Below are positions 24,601-34,127 of a stretch of DNA of 64,000 nt, in pieces (position 1 is the first letter of the stretch; each line of letters begins with the position of its first letter). The translations under genes were made by a program, and so were the position numbers. The stretch covers positions 547,126-611,125 of the forward strand of contig BDSI01000078.1 of the NCBI GenBank assembly GCA_003117195.1, read 5' to 3'. The notes beneath the pieces were generated by a model. The model did not search any database and was not told where the DNA came from. It saw only the letters and a list, made by a program, of their open reading frames with translations. This stretch comes from Eudorina sp. 2006-703-Eu-15 (taxonomy: Eukaryota; Chlorophyta; Chlorophyceae; Chlamydomonadales; Volvocaceae).

Positions 24601-26490
24601 TTTGGAAGGGCAGGGCTCGGCGTCGGCGGCTTGCTTGTGGCACCAAACGGCCCAGAGCCAGGTGGCCCGAAGAGCGGTCCAGAGGGTTTGGAGAACCAGG
24701 CTGGTAGGGTACTGGCCCCAGGCGGCGGCCCTGTCTCCCAGGTTTCGGCTTGCAATTTGCGCATGCGGGAATGTAGTACAATAACTGCCAGTACGGCCTG
24801 CTTTGGGTGCGGGCGTGCTTTTGCTTGCGGGCCATTAGGGTTGCTTTCAGGCCTGTATGTTGCAACATCCCGGACTGTCTCTGGGCACTCATGCACATTA
24901 CTACATACATGGGTGGATTGAGAATGTTGTCGGGCTATGCCAAGGATAGTTTGCCGTGGGGCTTTGTTGCCGTCGCGTATGGAGACTGTCTCTGCTAACT
25001 GACTGTAAAACAGTAAGCCAGTTTCTTGACTCCGGAGGGGGCGTCCTGTCCTTCGCGTATGGGAGGTGGAATGAGAGCCGTGCCGCAAGGAGCACTGCGC
25101 GAGAGTGCCTCTAGGGCGTGCTACCACCCAACGGGGCCAGGCGGGCAGAAAAACCGTCATTGGCATGTAACAATTTGGGCCTCGCGGATCGTGTCTGATT
25201 GCCAACGGCAGATCGCGCTTTTCAACATGCTCTGGGCCCCGCAGCTCCGCATTTGTGCTGTATGTACAGTGGGTGACAGACCGCATGACTGATCATGAGC
25301 CGCCAGTAATAGTGATGACGGTTATGTTACAATTTCCAGCGAGCTCGTGTTCGCCAGTGCTATGAAGATACGAGCTGTTACGATGTCCGGCAGGATCCAA
25401 CGAATTCGTAATATCCAGTGGCGTTTATCTCACCCCTATCCTTCTTCAATCGTTTCCGTTGTGTCTCCTTATCATGATTGGTATTCTGTGTGCTGCTTGG
25501 TTACGGTCAATGAGCCTCCTGGCTCGTCCATACCAGCTCGCTTGCTTGAATTTAATATATTCATCAACATCTACGATGAAACATACATTTCGCATTTGCA
25601 ACATAATCTGCAATTAAGGAGGCTATCCATAAAGGTGCAGGTCGATGACGAGGCAGGTCGAAGCGTTGCACGGATTAACAAAGACGGGAAAGTCAGCGTT
25701 GCCCAAATACATCCCAAGAGTTAAGTCGCAATTATTAAGAGCAAGGAAGGCCTGTCCCTGCACCCCCGTCCTGGGGTCAGGGCGCGCCTTGGCCGAGGCG
25801 CGCCCTGAGCCCTGATTTGGGGCGGGCCGACCCGGACGCCTGCAGGTCCCAGGGTCAGCCACCAGATATTCAAAAGAAGCAAATACCGCTACCAAAACAA
25901 CCTTAATATAGGACAAGACGTGCCCCCCTGCGTCCCGGTTGCGGGGGTCAGGGCGCGCCCTGGCCGAGGCGCGCCCTGAGCCCTGATTTGGGGCGGGCCG
26001 ACCGGACGCCTGCAGGTCGCAGGGTCAGCCACCAGATAATCAAAATAAATAAAAACCGCTACTAGGACAGTCTGTAGTTACAGACCAGACGCGTCCGCCT
26101 GCATCCCGGTTTCGGGGGTCAGGGCGCGCCCTGGCCGAGGCGCGCCCTGACCCCCAAAAAGACGTATTTTCTCAGGGCGCGCCCTGAGCCCTGATCTGTG
26201 GCCGCTGCCTTACTGCCTTCAGGCTAGTGATTTCCTTATCCTTCTCGTCGCCGTTTCGTGGATCCTCCTGCACAGGAACAGGCAGGGCTTCGTGACAGGG
26301 AGAACCTGCAAAGTCCACTGCGCGGAGCGTGGCGTACCGTCTTGGCGCTCGAAACTGCAGGTCTAGGGTCATCCGTGGCCGCATTTGAAGGCAGGCAGCG
26401 CTTGACAGGACCCAACCGGCTCGCAACGTTGCCAAGACAGGGCTTTCGAAAATGTGCGTTTGCGGATTTTGCCGAGAGTAGGGCCGCCAT
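18664..26490 (-). CDS. Small coiled-coil protein with predicted organelle presequence and C-terminal membrane segment; split by a 7.26-kb insertion
   Basis: Four exons join in phase: 26490-26338, 26267-26214, 18949-18818 and 18735-18664, giving 136 residues. Residues 1-51 start MAALLSAKSANAHFRKP and are Arg/Ser/Ala-rich with few acidic residues, like a mitochondrial or plastid presequence. A coiled coil follows with heptads of the type LKAQLAD, encoded by 21-bp direct repeats. The end, FVMFLFTVPVVIAFV, is a likely membrane helix before RFMRFLLAGQ and TGA. This layout resembles mitochondrial CCDC90/MCUR1-type proteins, but that is architecture only. The second intron (18950-26213) is almost exactly a foldback element. 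Its donor GTAAGG lies at the element end, and its acceptor CTGAAG lies in the duplicated target. Splicing would add one Ala codon and keep the frame. Family unknown. Confidence 0.6.
18956..19425 (+). repeat. Left inverted terminal repeat of the foldback element
   Basis: It is made of three diverged units of about 170-210 bp. Each carries a GGGTCAGGGCGCGCC / GGCGCGCCCTGACCC palindrome, a segment ending CCGGATGCAGG or similar, and an AT-richer linker with TTTATTTTGATTATCTGG. It matches 25745-26214 in inverted orientation. Confidence 0.85.
19426..20201 (+). other. Interior of the foldback element with a possible small plus-strand exon
   Basis: An ATG at about 19769 opens a 38-codon stretch beginning MDPALAPPTNVEPASG and ending DLERLQ before a GTATTA donor-like site. 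Downstream, near 19970, an acceptor TTTGCAG precedes a second protein-like stretch, IVNISPEELSIIHVVGEEI. The phases of the two do not join cleanly, so this may be a captured and decayed gene rather than a working one. I do not recognise the product. Confidence 0.25.
20202..21080 (+). repeat. Tandem pair of about 370-bp repeats inside the foldback element
   Basis: 20202-20570 and 20705-21080 share a long diverged match (offset about 505 bp). It starts CACAGGGCACAGCGGCGCAG and ends near GGCGATGAATCACG. Each copy holds an open stretch reading AAQRSEL...AAQVAAAI between an AG acceptor-like site and a GTAAAC donor-like site, so a small exon may have been duplicated. Confidence 0.7.
21475..23612 (+). 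repeat. 183/184-bp satellite array, about 11.6 copies
   Basis: The anchor ATGGGCGCCCAAACGAATCT recurs at 21521, 21705, 21889, 22073, 22257, 22441, 22625, 22808, 22991, 23175, 23358 and 23541. Each unit carries a CCCTAGGGTTAAACCC block and, in the later units, an inverted pair CGTCCAGAT/ATCTGGACG. There is higher-order structure: units alternate CTAGGG and CTAGCG in the first half, and a 550-bp trimer (22441-22990) is repeated at 22991-23540. Long overlapping open frames here are artefacts of the period. Confidence 0.95.
23613..24321. other. Foldback-element interior without recognisable feature
   Basis: The sequence is moderately AT-rich and non-repetitive. I find no convincing exon, RNA gene or transposase motif on either strand. 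Confidence 0.4.
24322..24560 (+). repeat. 20/21-bp minisatellite
   Basis: About 12 tandem copies of GCGTGTGGGGGCCTGAGACC and the variants CCTGGCACC and CGTAAAGGGGGCC. The minus strand is open as Pro/Arg/Ser repeats, but this follows from the period, not from coding constraint. Confidence 0.9.
24561..25744. other. Foldback-element interior with a possible plus-strand terminal exon
   Basis: An open plus-strand stretch ends at 25724 with the protein-like tail RLSIKVQVDDEAGRSVARIN, then DGKVSVAQIHPKS and a stop. It has no close acceptor or partner that I can prove. It could be the last exon of a gene carried inside the element, or chance. The remainder shows nothing I can name. Confidence 0.25.
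25745..26214 (-). repeat. Right inverted terminal repeat of the foldback element
   Basis: Reverse complement of 18956-19425 with scattered differences. It contains the same GCGCGCC palindromes, the TTTGGGGCGGGCCGACC segment and the outer GTGGCCGCTGCCTTACT end. Confidence 0.85.
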
Positions 26491-29337
26491 TTGTCGGTTG
26501 AATATTAGTTACTAAGGCGGCATTCACATATGAAGTAGGAATCGCGCGTGCCTGAAATGAAAAAGACAAAAATGCCTCCGGCCACTGTTCACATAGAGGA
26601 CGAAATTACAAATATTTTGAGTTTCAGTTACCGTTGATTTCATGCTCGGCCGTGGATGAAATGTACCGAGTCCGAAACTTTTGTTGCTGAAATCTGAAGC
26701 ATGAAACAATCAGTGGTCTGACGACTCGTATCAATCCCGTCGTCGTTTTTATAAGAAAGTTGTCTTTACGTACTCGAAGATGGCCACATTCATTACCTTA
26801 GTTGGATGCACTCGCCTCCGATGCAGATGTAGCCTCCTCCTGAGCATCGTCGCCGTAAACAACCCCGTAAGAAGAAACACAACAGTGACAGCTATTGGTT
26901 CAGACGGGCGGTGATTCGTAAGTCGCAATCGAGGCACTGCAACCGGGCTGGAGGACCCAATTGTTGGCGTTATTGAAGATGGAGATACGGAACTTCATGC
27001 ATTGGACGCTGTGGACCACGACGAAAGTGATGCGGTTACAAGCCTACAGCCAGGCGACGCGCAACCGCCATCACTGCAACGACCGAAGCTGTCCGACCTT
27101 TCGGAGATGCCCGGCACGGATGGCACAGCTTCAAACATTCATGAAGGCGGCCATTCATGCACGACAGGGTCGACTGCTTTCTAGGGGCTTTCCTGCGGTA
27201 TTGACGGTCGAATGGAGCCCCTGCCTGTTTGGATTTCCATGTTTCCGTTCAACCACATTGCTCTGTTTACTTTCACAACTCTACAAATCTGTTTTCGCTG
27301 AGCGGAGCGCGCGCGCGCCGCGCCGCGGTTACTTTCAGACGCCATGGCTCCTTCTGGGTTCCGCGTGTCCGCGAACGTGCATTACCTGCTCGAACACTAC
27401 CACAGCGTTGCACAATTGCTCCATTTGCGGAGCCTTCGACACCGCGGCGTACGACTAGACAGTTTTTGTAAAAAATCATTTTTTGCATTTTTTGGACGGG
27501 CCCCCCCACTAAGGCGCAACAACAACAAGGCTCCAAGGCTCCAATGAAGGTCCGTCGGCGTCAGCGCAGCGATATGAAATGGGTGCAAGCGGGCGTTACG
27601 GCCGCTGCTGCGAGGCGGTTCCGTGGAGTCGCTGGTACCACCGCCCGTCTTCTTCCATACTCCACAGCTCTGTATTCTGTATTCACTACGGAGAAGCATT
27701 TCACGAGTAGAAAGCCTTGAATGTTACGGAGAACAGTTCAAGTCGCACGAAGCACTGTACACAAGATCCTCGACTTTTTCTGGCTCAAGAAAGTTAACTT
27801 GCGTGTATTATGTATTATATCATGTCGGGAAGCTTCACTGTATCAAGTGTCTTGGTCTTGGGACAATGCTCGACAAGTTGGGAGCTCACGTCGCTCCGTA
27901 TCTTCCGCTTCCCATTTTAGGTTACAATGTGGAATACTACCCAGTATGTTCGCAAGGGAAGATAGTTAAATATTCTGAGGAGGCATCATCTGGCGGATAG
28001 TCGTCACCCGTCAGTGTTTTGGACAGCTGCGGCGCGTCAGACATTGATATAGATGGAGCGAATAAAGCGATTACAAGTACCTGGATGAAGAAGTCAATGT
28101 GGACTTGCTGGACTGGATCCAGGCGCCTGGTACGCTAGGCCACCACCCCGGCCACCACTTTCGCCCCCGCCGCCCCCGCCACCGCTGTGCACCCGCCCCC
28201 GCCACCGCCACCGCTGTGCATATGCCCCCGCCCCCTCCACCGCCCCGGCCCCTTCATACCCGCCAGGCTGATGTCCAGTATGTTATTTCTTGTTGTTGTT
28301 TTCCTGCCTTTTGTTGCTCCCTTGCATTCGTAGGGCAGTGGTAATGCACCTTAACCGGCAGGGGCGTCCAGCAGCGGGTGGCAGTCACACTGGGTTCTGG
28401 AGCATCCTGGGCGCGTCCGCCCGGACCAGCGGCCTGGCGCGGGGATGGTCGCGGGCGTGCTTTCCAGCTTGTCAACCTTGTTCCAACATCTGGGTCGGGA
28501 GGGCCCCTGGGACCCTCACGCCCGCTCGGGGAGTCCTTGCGAGGGCAGAGTGGTCAGCTGCTACAAGAAAGGCTACCGTCAACACCAAACTTGCGCGGTG
28601 CACACTGAGCAGGGTGCCGTGCCTCTTACCTTGGCCAAGTTCCTTGCTCTCACCCCCTGGACCCGCACCAGCTCATCGCGGAGGAGGGGTGCGGAGGCGG
28701 GCGGGTGGCGGAGGAGCAGGGGGGCGCGGTAAGGGGCTGTTTGCGGTTTCGTTGTTTGCAGTTTTCGATGTCTAGTGGGCAGGTACGCGAGATGGGCTAC
28801 ACAGCCCCCACACATACAAAGCCCACACCCGCACCCTTTTCTCGGCCCGCCTGGGGGGGCAGCGGGGGAGGGCCTAGGGCAGCGACCCCACCACACCACA
28901 CATGCCCGGGGACATGGTGAAGGTCTTCCGTGGAGGCCTCCTGCGCCCCCAAACCAGCGGTAACACCCACCCTCCCACCCCACCCGCCTGCCGACGGCAG
29001 CCAGCCAGGAAGGGCCTGGACCGGTTCAGGGTTTCAGTCTTTGGGCTACAAGAGAGAAGCAACAGCCTCTTTACGGGAGAGATTCAGTCAGTCAGGAGGG
29101 CCGCGACACCCCGCTCTTTCCCCCGTCCGCAACACGCCCATGGCCACACTGTGTTTACTCTGTCCTGTTGCGCTGGACTTCGCTTCTCGCGACTCGGTGT
29201 TCATTTACACGGCCCGTTGAGTCCCATCCCGAGGCAGAGATGGCCGGGAGCGGCCTTGCACAACCCTGCTGTTTGCCTCGGCACACACACGCACACAATC
29301 CGCTGGACTTCGCTTCTTTACACATACACACACGCAC
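26491..29337. other. Intergenic stretch, no supported gene
   Basis: 26491-28100 is relatively AT-rich with only short, unconvincing open frames. From 28130 the sequence becomes GC-rich, with a proline-codon-like CCACCGCC run near 28140-28250. No splice-consistent gene, RNA gene or intact transposon was found. The first bases are the 5' flank of the coiled-coil gene, whose ATG is at 26490. Confidence 0.4.
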
Positions 29338-29836
29338 ATATGTCATTACCCCACCGGCCGCTGGTACACTGGCGTCCCTTCGGTACACTGCCGTACTGCA
29401 CCCATGCCGCGTTCGTACGCGTCCCTGCCTACAAATCCCTCCTTCCGCGATTCTCACCCGTAGCCGCGCCACCACCATAGTAACCTGTTTGCTTTCACCT
29501 TGTCTAGTTACTGTATTTTGTCTTGCTCCCTTCCGCTTTGCCTCACAACTTGCTTCCTTCCGTGTTCCCGCATGATGGACGACTGACGCTGCTTCCGTGG
29601 GGACCGTCACCATATATTCGTCATATATTTTACAGGTCGGTAACCAATCCGTTTGTGTGCGTCGTGCTTCTCCGTATTTAGTATTTGCGGTATGATTTGC
29701 CTTGCGGTGGTGGCGCGGCTGCCTTGTCCGCGCGCCTGCATATGGTAAGTTTTTCCTCGCAGGTTCTATGGTAAGTATATTGCCACCTGGGATCGGGCGG
29801 GCGGGCGGGTTGCAATTCTAAACATACACACACGTA
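29338..29836 (+). mobile_element. 3' end of retroelement family X, copy 1
   Basis: About 490 bp from CATATGTCATTACCCCACC to GGGCGGGTTGCAATTCTAAA, closing in AC repeats. The same sequence recurs at about 30838-31356 with few differences, and its last part recurs in diverged form at 46400-46520. It contains a conserved GTAAGTTTTTCCTCGCAG segment near 29744. Confidence 0.75.
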
Positions 29837-29922
29837 TACCCATACAGCCCACCTCCCCCCGCCTCACGCACACATGCACATGCACAGTTGATTAAAACAC
29901 ACACACACACACACACACACAC

Positions 29923-30216
29923 GGAACGCGCCCTGGGTGTTGCAAGGACTTGAGGAGGTTGAACAGCGGACTGTGAGGCACAGACCGCCCGGGATGGGCT
30001 TCCACCCAATCCCTTGAGGGGGCACAGCTGTCACCTATCCTCAGGGATCGGGCGCGCGCCCTTGGTTGAGAGTGAGGGGACAGAGGCCCCTTACGCCCCT
30101 CTCCCCCGAATCCGGGAGAGAGTGCTTCGGCGGTCTCCCGTATGGGGCAGGTTAGCGCCCCCGGCCAGCGTCGGCCCGGCAGATATGTAACAATTCACAC
30201 ACACACACACACACAC
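29923..30216 (+). mobile_element. 3' end of retroelement family Y with (AC)n tail
   Basis: It starts directly after an (AC)n run (about 29896-29922) with GGAACGCGCCCTGGGTG. It ends GGCAGATATGTAACAATTC plus (AC)n. The same about 280-bp end recurs near 33240, 35607, 38280, 40697 and 43905. Confidence 0.8.
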
Positions 30217-31356
30217 GCTTTGTGGCTCGAGATTCAAACGTCAACGAAGCCAGCAAACGCAACATCTTCACCGGCCAGTTCCATCGCCTTTTACGCGTCA
30301 TCACCTCCGTCGACAACTTCTGCATCGAGATTGCCCACCTCATCCGCGCCCTCGAAGCCCAAGGATATGCCCGGCAGCAAATGCTGGCGCGCCTCCATTC
30401 CCTGCTCAATGCCGCTCCCCACGCCTTCTACTTCGCCCGGCGGACTACCCATCCTGACATTGTCGCGGTCGTACGCCGCCACCTTGCCGGCCCCGCCCCC
30501 TCCACCGCTAACCACTGATATCCACTGAGCGACCCACATCCCACGTGTAACTACAACGTCACAACCTCCACGCGTTCCGCGGGGTATCACATGATGCCGG
30601 GCAGTCAACTCGGCCATTTTCCACGGCCATATCTACATTCGCCCACCCACCGGCTGAACCCCGCAACGCACTCCATCGCCTCCCCCACCTCTCCCACTCT
30701 GCCGGCCTTTCCAACCCCACCCACAACGCTTGGACCGGTGCCCCGCATGCATACGGGCATCCCGTCCGTGACCGGGATCGGTGGGGAGCCAAACTTTCCT
30801 CTGGCCCGCTACCCGGATCACACCCGCATTGTCCGCACATATGTCATTACCCCACCGGCCGCTGGTACACTGGCGTCCCTTCGGTACACTACCGTACGGC
30901 ATCCATGCCGCGTTCGTACGCGTCCCTGCCTACAAATCCCTCCTTCCCCGCTTCTCATCCGTAGCCGCGCCACCACCATAGTAACCTGTTTGCTTTCATC
31001 CTGTTTGCTTTCACCTTGTTTAGTTACTGTATTCTTTCTTGCTCCCTTCCGCTTTGCCTCACAACTTGCTTCCTTCCGCGTTCCCGCATGATGGACGACC
31101 GACGCTGCTTCCGTGGGGGCCGTCACCATACATTCGTCATACATTTCACAGGTCGGTAAATAATCCGTTTGCGTGCGTCGTGCGTCTCCGTATTTAGTAT
31201 TTGCGGTATGATTTGCCTTGCGGTGGTGGCGCGGCTGCCTTGTCCGCGCGCCTGCATATGGTAAGTTTTTTCCTCGCAGGTTCTATGGTAAGTATATTGA
31301 TACCTGGGATCGGGCGGGCGGGCGGGTTGCAATTCTAAACACACACACACACACAC
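30217..31356 (+). mobile_element. 5'-truncated retroelement of family X: RT C-terminal tail plus 3' UTR
   Basis: It begins right after an (AC)n tract. The plus frame is open from the junction to a stop at 30518 and reads FHRLLRVITSVDNFCIEIAH and then LIRALEAQGYARQQMLARLH. This resembles the C-terminal tail found after the reverse-transcriptase domain in Penelope- or DIRS-like elements, where a GYP/GYA motif follows an L-rich helix. The RT itself is missing. A 3' UTR of about 830 bp follows and ends in TTCTAAAC(AC)n. Confidence 0.55.
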
Positions 31357-33523
31357 GCCTGGCCCGGTCGGTGGGCCAACCGCCGGGGGCGCGCGGCCAC
31401 CCGTGGGCGCAGGTGACGGCCACCTACCTTCGGCACCACCACCCGAATCTTAGCCCCAGCTCAGTACTGACGGCAGGCCCACCAGACAGCGCGGACACGC
31501 TGCCTGGATTGGCATCGCTGCCGCAGGACATCCGCAGAATCATGGGGGCCCTCAGCCGCCTCCCGCCGGTGCAAGATGTGGACTCATCCCCACTCCCGGC
31601 GGCCGGCGACTGGTGCTTCAACATCCCCTTGTGGGGGAACCCACTCCTACCTAACACTACTCCGGGGGCAGCGGACGATGGCATGGAGGACCGCTCAGGC
31701 GACACGGACCCGGACTTCACGCCGGTGGAGACACGGGACACCGCGGACCCGCCAGCGTGGCCCGGCCTGGAGAGGCGGCACACACGCCTGGCAGCATGCG
31801 GGAAGCTTCGCACAGTTGGGGACGCAGTGCGGGTCGCGCGTGCAGCCGGCGAGGCACCCGCAGCCGGTGCTGGATGGGACGCGTGGGTCCGCGACCACCT
31901 GGGTCCACAGGGGTCCATGACCTTAAGGCGGAGGCCGACCCTGACGGCCATCCACTGTCTACTCGCCGACATCAGCGACGAGTGGCGGAGAGCTGCAGCA
32001 GCGGTGCTGGACCATCCCGAGCGGGCGGGGGACCTGGAGTCTGAGGAAGAGACCCGTCGGCGGATTGTGGACCGGATGGGGTGGAGGCTAGCCAACTCGC
32101 TGACGGTCAAGCTTAGTGGCCTGACGGTCCGGCTGGCGACACAGCTGCAGATGCAGGAGGTGGCGGCCGCACGGGCACGACAGCATGCGGAATACGAGCA
32201 GGAGGCCAGGGGACAGCTTGAGACAGACGGAGTGGCTGGGCCCCCGGCATTCAGCATGCCTGCCACTCTACAGCGGCTTTGGGCCATCAAGTGGGAACGA
32301 GGGCACAAAGAAACACTGTGGCGCCTGGCGGTTGACGGGGTCCCGCTGCCTGGCAACAGCCACCTCCACAACGCCCACCCCGAGGCGTGCGGGTGTGGCG
32401 AGTACGGCGGTGCGGGGCCCCACCCGTGTTCACCACGGGCACACCATTTCTGGGCATGCCCGGTCGCTCAGGCAGTGGTACAGCAGATCGGGGTACACGT
32501 TCCGGGCCCCATCACCCGAGCCAACGTGTGGCTGGCTGAGCCGCCACAGGGGGTACAGCAAGGGGTTTGGGACATCGTTGCCCTGGCGGCGCTGACGGCC
32601 ATGGAGCGGGCGAGGGTAGGGTTACATGCAGCGACCCTCCACGGCGGCGCACAGCCCGTGCCGGGGGCGCCGGCTGCCCCGTCGCCGGTTGATGTAGCTA
32701 AGGCGCGCGCAGTCATGGAGTTCTGGCGGCGGGTGGCCAGTTTCGCAGAACTGGGCCGACCGCGACGGGGATGGGAGGGGTGGGACCGGACCACCCAATC
32801 CTATCGGTGGTGGACGGCCGGATCCGCTGCGTGCAGCCAGTAGACGTAGACTCGTGATGGATAGATAGCAGCGCGAGACGCTAGGGGGTAGGGACTGGGA
32901 CTAGGGAAGCCCGCTTCCGGGCACGATGGGGATCCGTGGGTGCCCGAGGAGGGTCGGGCCAGACCAGTGGGAGTTGGCAGCGAGTGGGACGTGTAGGCGA
33001 GGGCCGCTTGCGACGGGAAGGGGTGTACGACAGGGAAGCTTGCGTGGTGATGTGCTGCCTTGTGCAAACCATAGCCCCATCATGGAGCGCCCGACTGCAT
33101 ACCCGGACCCAGCAAGGCCTGACGTGTGCGAGCCGCCTTGCTCTGGCTCAGCTGGGCAGGCAGGCCTGCCGGAGGGTGCAACCCTAGCTATTACGATTAG
33201 GTTGGGACGCGGGACCAGGCTAGTTTTACCGCACCAAGCAGGGGCGCGCCTCCGAAACGCGCCCTGGGTGCTGCAAGGACTTGAGGAGGCTGAACAGCGG
33301 ACTGCGAGGCGCAGACCGCCCGGGATGGGCCTTCGCCCACTCCCTTGAGGGGGCACAGCGGTCACCGATCCTCGGGGATCGGGCACGCGCCCTAGGTTGA
33401 GAGCGAGGGGACAGAGGCCCCTTACGCCCCTTTCCCCCGTATCCGGGGGAAAGTGCTTCGGTGGTCTCCCGTATGGGGCGGGTTAGCGGCCCCGGCCAGT
33501 GTCGGCCCGGCAGATATGTAACG

Positions 33524-33566
<43 letters not shown>
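31357..33566 (+). mobile_element. 5'-truncated non-LTR retrotransposon (family Y), copy A
   Basis: It opens inside an (AC)n tract in the middle of the coding region. The plus frame, open from the junction to 32843, gives the region after the RT domain. It has a Cys/His cluster, CGCGEYGG...CSPRAHHFWAC, typical of the zinc knuckle near the C-terminus of L1-type LINE proteins. About 720 bp of 3' UTR follows, ending GATATGTAACGATTC(AC)n. One G fewer in a G-run near 32780 shifts the last residues relative to copy B. Confidence 0.75.
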
Positions 33567-33567
<1 letters not shown>

Positions 33568-34127
33568 CCCATCGTCGGTCCCCCGGATGAAATAGGTCGG
33601 GGTGTAGAGGGATGGATCCCTGGACAAGCGGCGGCCTTGGAGGAGCTGCTGGAGCCAATACTTGGCTTCAAGAAGGCGACTATGCCTCGGCGGACATATA
33701 CAGCGCTTACTGACAGCGTGTGTACAGTGGAATGAGGAGTGGCTGGCCCCTGCGCCTCTGAATAATCAGGTGAATAACAGGATCGCAGCGCTCCTGCGAT
33801 GATAAGGGTGTACAGGCGCTGGTGTGCGTGCCTGGTGGTAGTCAAATAATGCGGCTGTAGAGCATGCGTCTGGTGGCAAGGGGGCTGTAGGCACCTGGGC
33901 TAGTTGAGCTGGCTAATGGACTATCAGGTGGACGCAGTCCTGCGACGATTACGGTAGGCGGTGAGTACCCCCCTCGATGGGCGGTACAGTGTGGACTAAG
34001 TGGACTACGCCCCTCCTCATCAGAGGAGTGCTTCGGCGGTCTCCCGTATGGGGCGGGTTAGCGCCCCCGGCCAGTGTCGGCCCGGCAGATATGTAACGAT
34101 TCACACACACACACACACACACACACA
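33567..34127 (+). mobile_element. Truncated element with a different body but the family Y terminal module
   Basis: It starts in (AC)n with CCCATCGTCGGTCCCC. A short open tail reads GRGVEGWIPGQAAALEELLE and stops at 33735. Its last 95 bp, from GTGCTTCGGCGGTCTCCCGT to GATATGTAACGATTC(AC)n, match the end of family Y although the upstream sequence does not. Confidence 0.65.

Larger units (their letters stand above)
18956..26214. mobile_element. Composite foldback (long inverted repeat) transposon lying inside a coding sequence as an intron
   Basis: About 470-bp inverted ends flank 6.3 kb of repeats. The outer ends align as AGTTAGGTAGCGGCCACAG on the left and the complement of AGTAAGGCAGCGGCCACAG on the right. 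The 8-mer GCCTTCAG occurs immediately outside both ends (18948-18955 and 26215-26222), as expected for a target duplication. Removing the insert and one 8-mer restores an unbroken heptad reading frame in the host gene. I see no transposase. An 8-bp duplication fits hAT-like mobilisation, but the superfamily is not settled. Contents: tandem repeats at 20202-21080, a 183/184-bp satellite at 21475-23612, a 20/21-bp minisatellite at 24322-24560, and a few possible plus-strand exons. Confidence 0.7.

Noticed and set aside
24083..25286. Minus-strand Pro/Arg-rich open frames of 275 and 351 residues
   Set aside because: Most of their length is the 20/21-bp minisatellite read in three frames; the flanks show no protein-like constraint.
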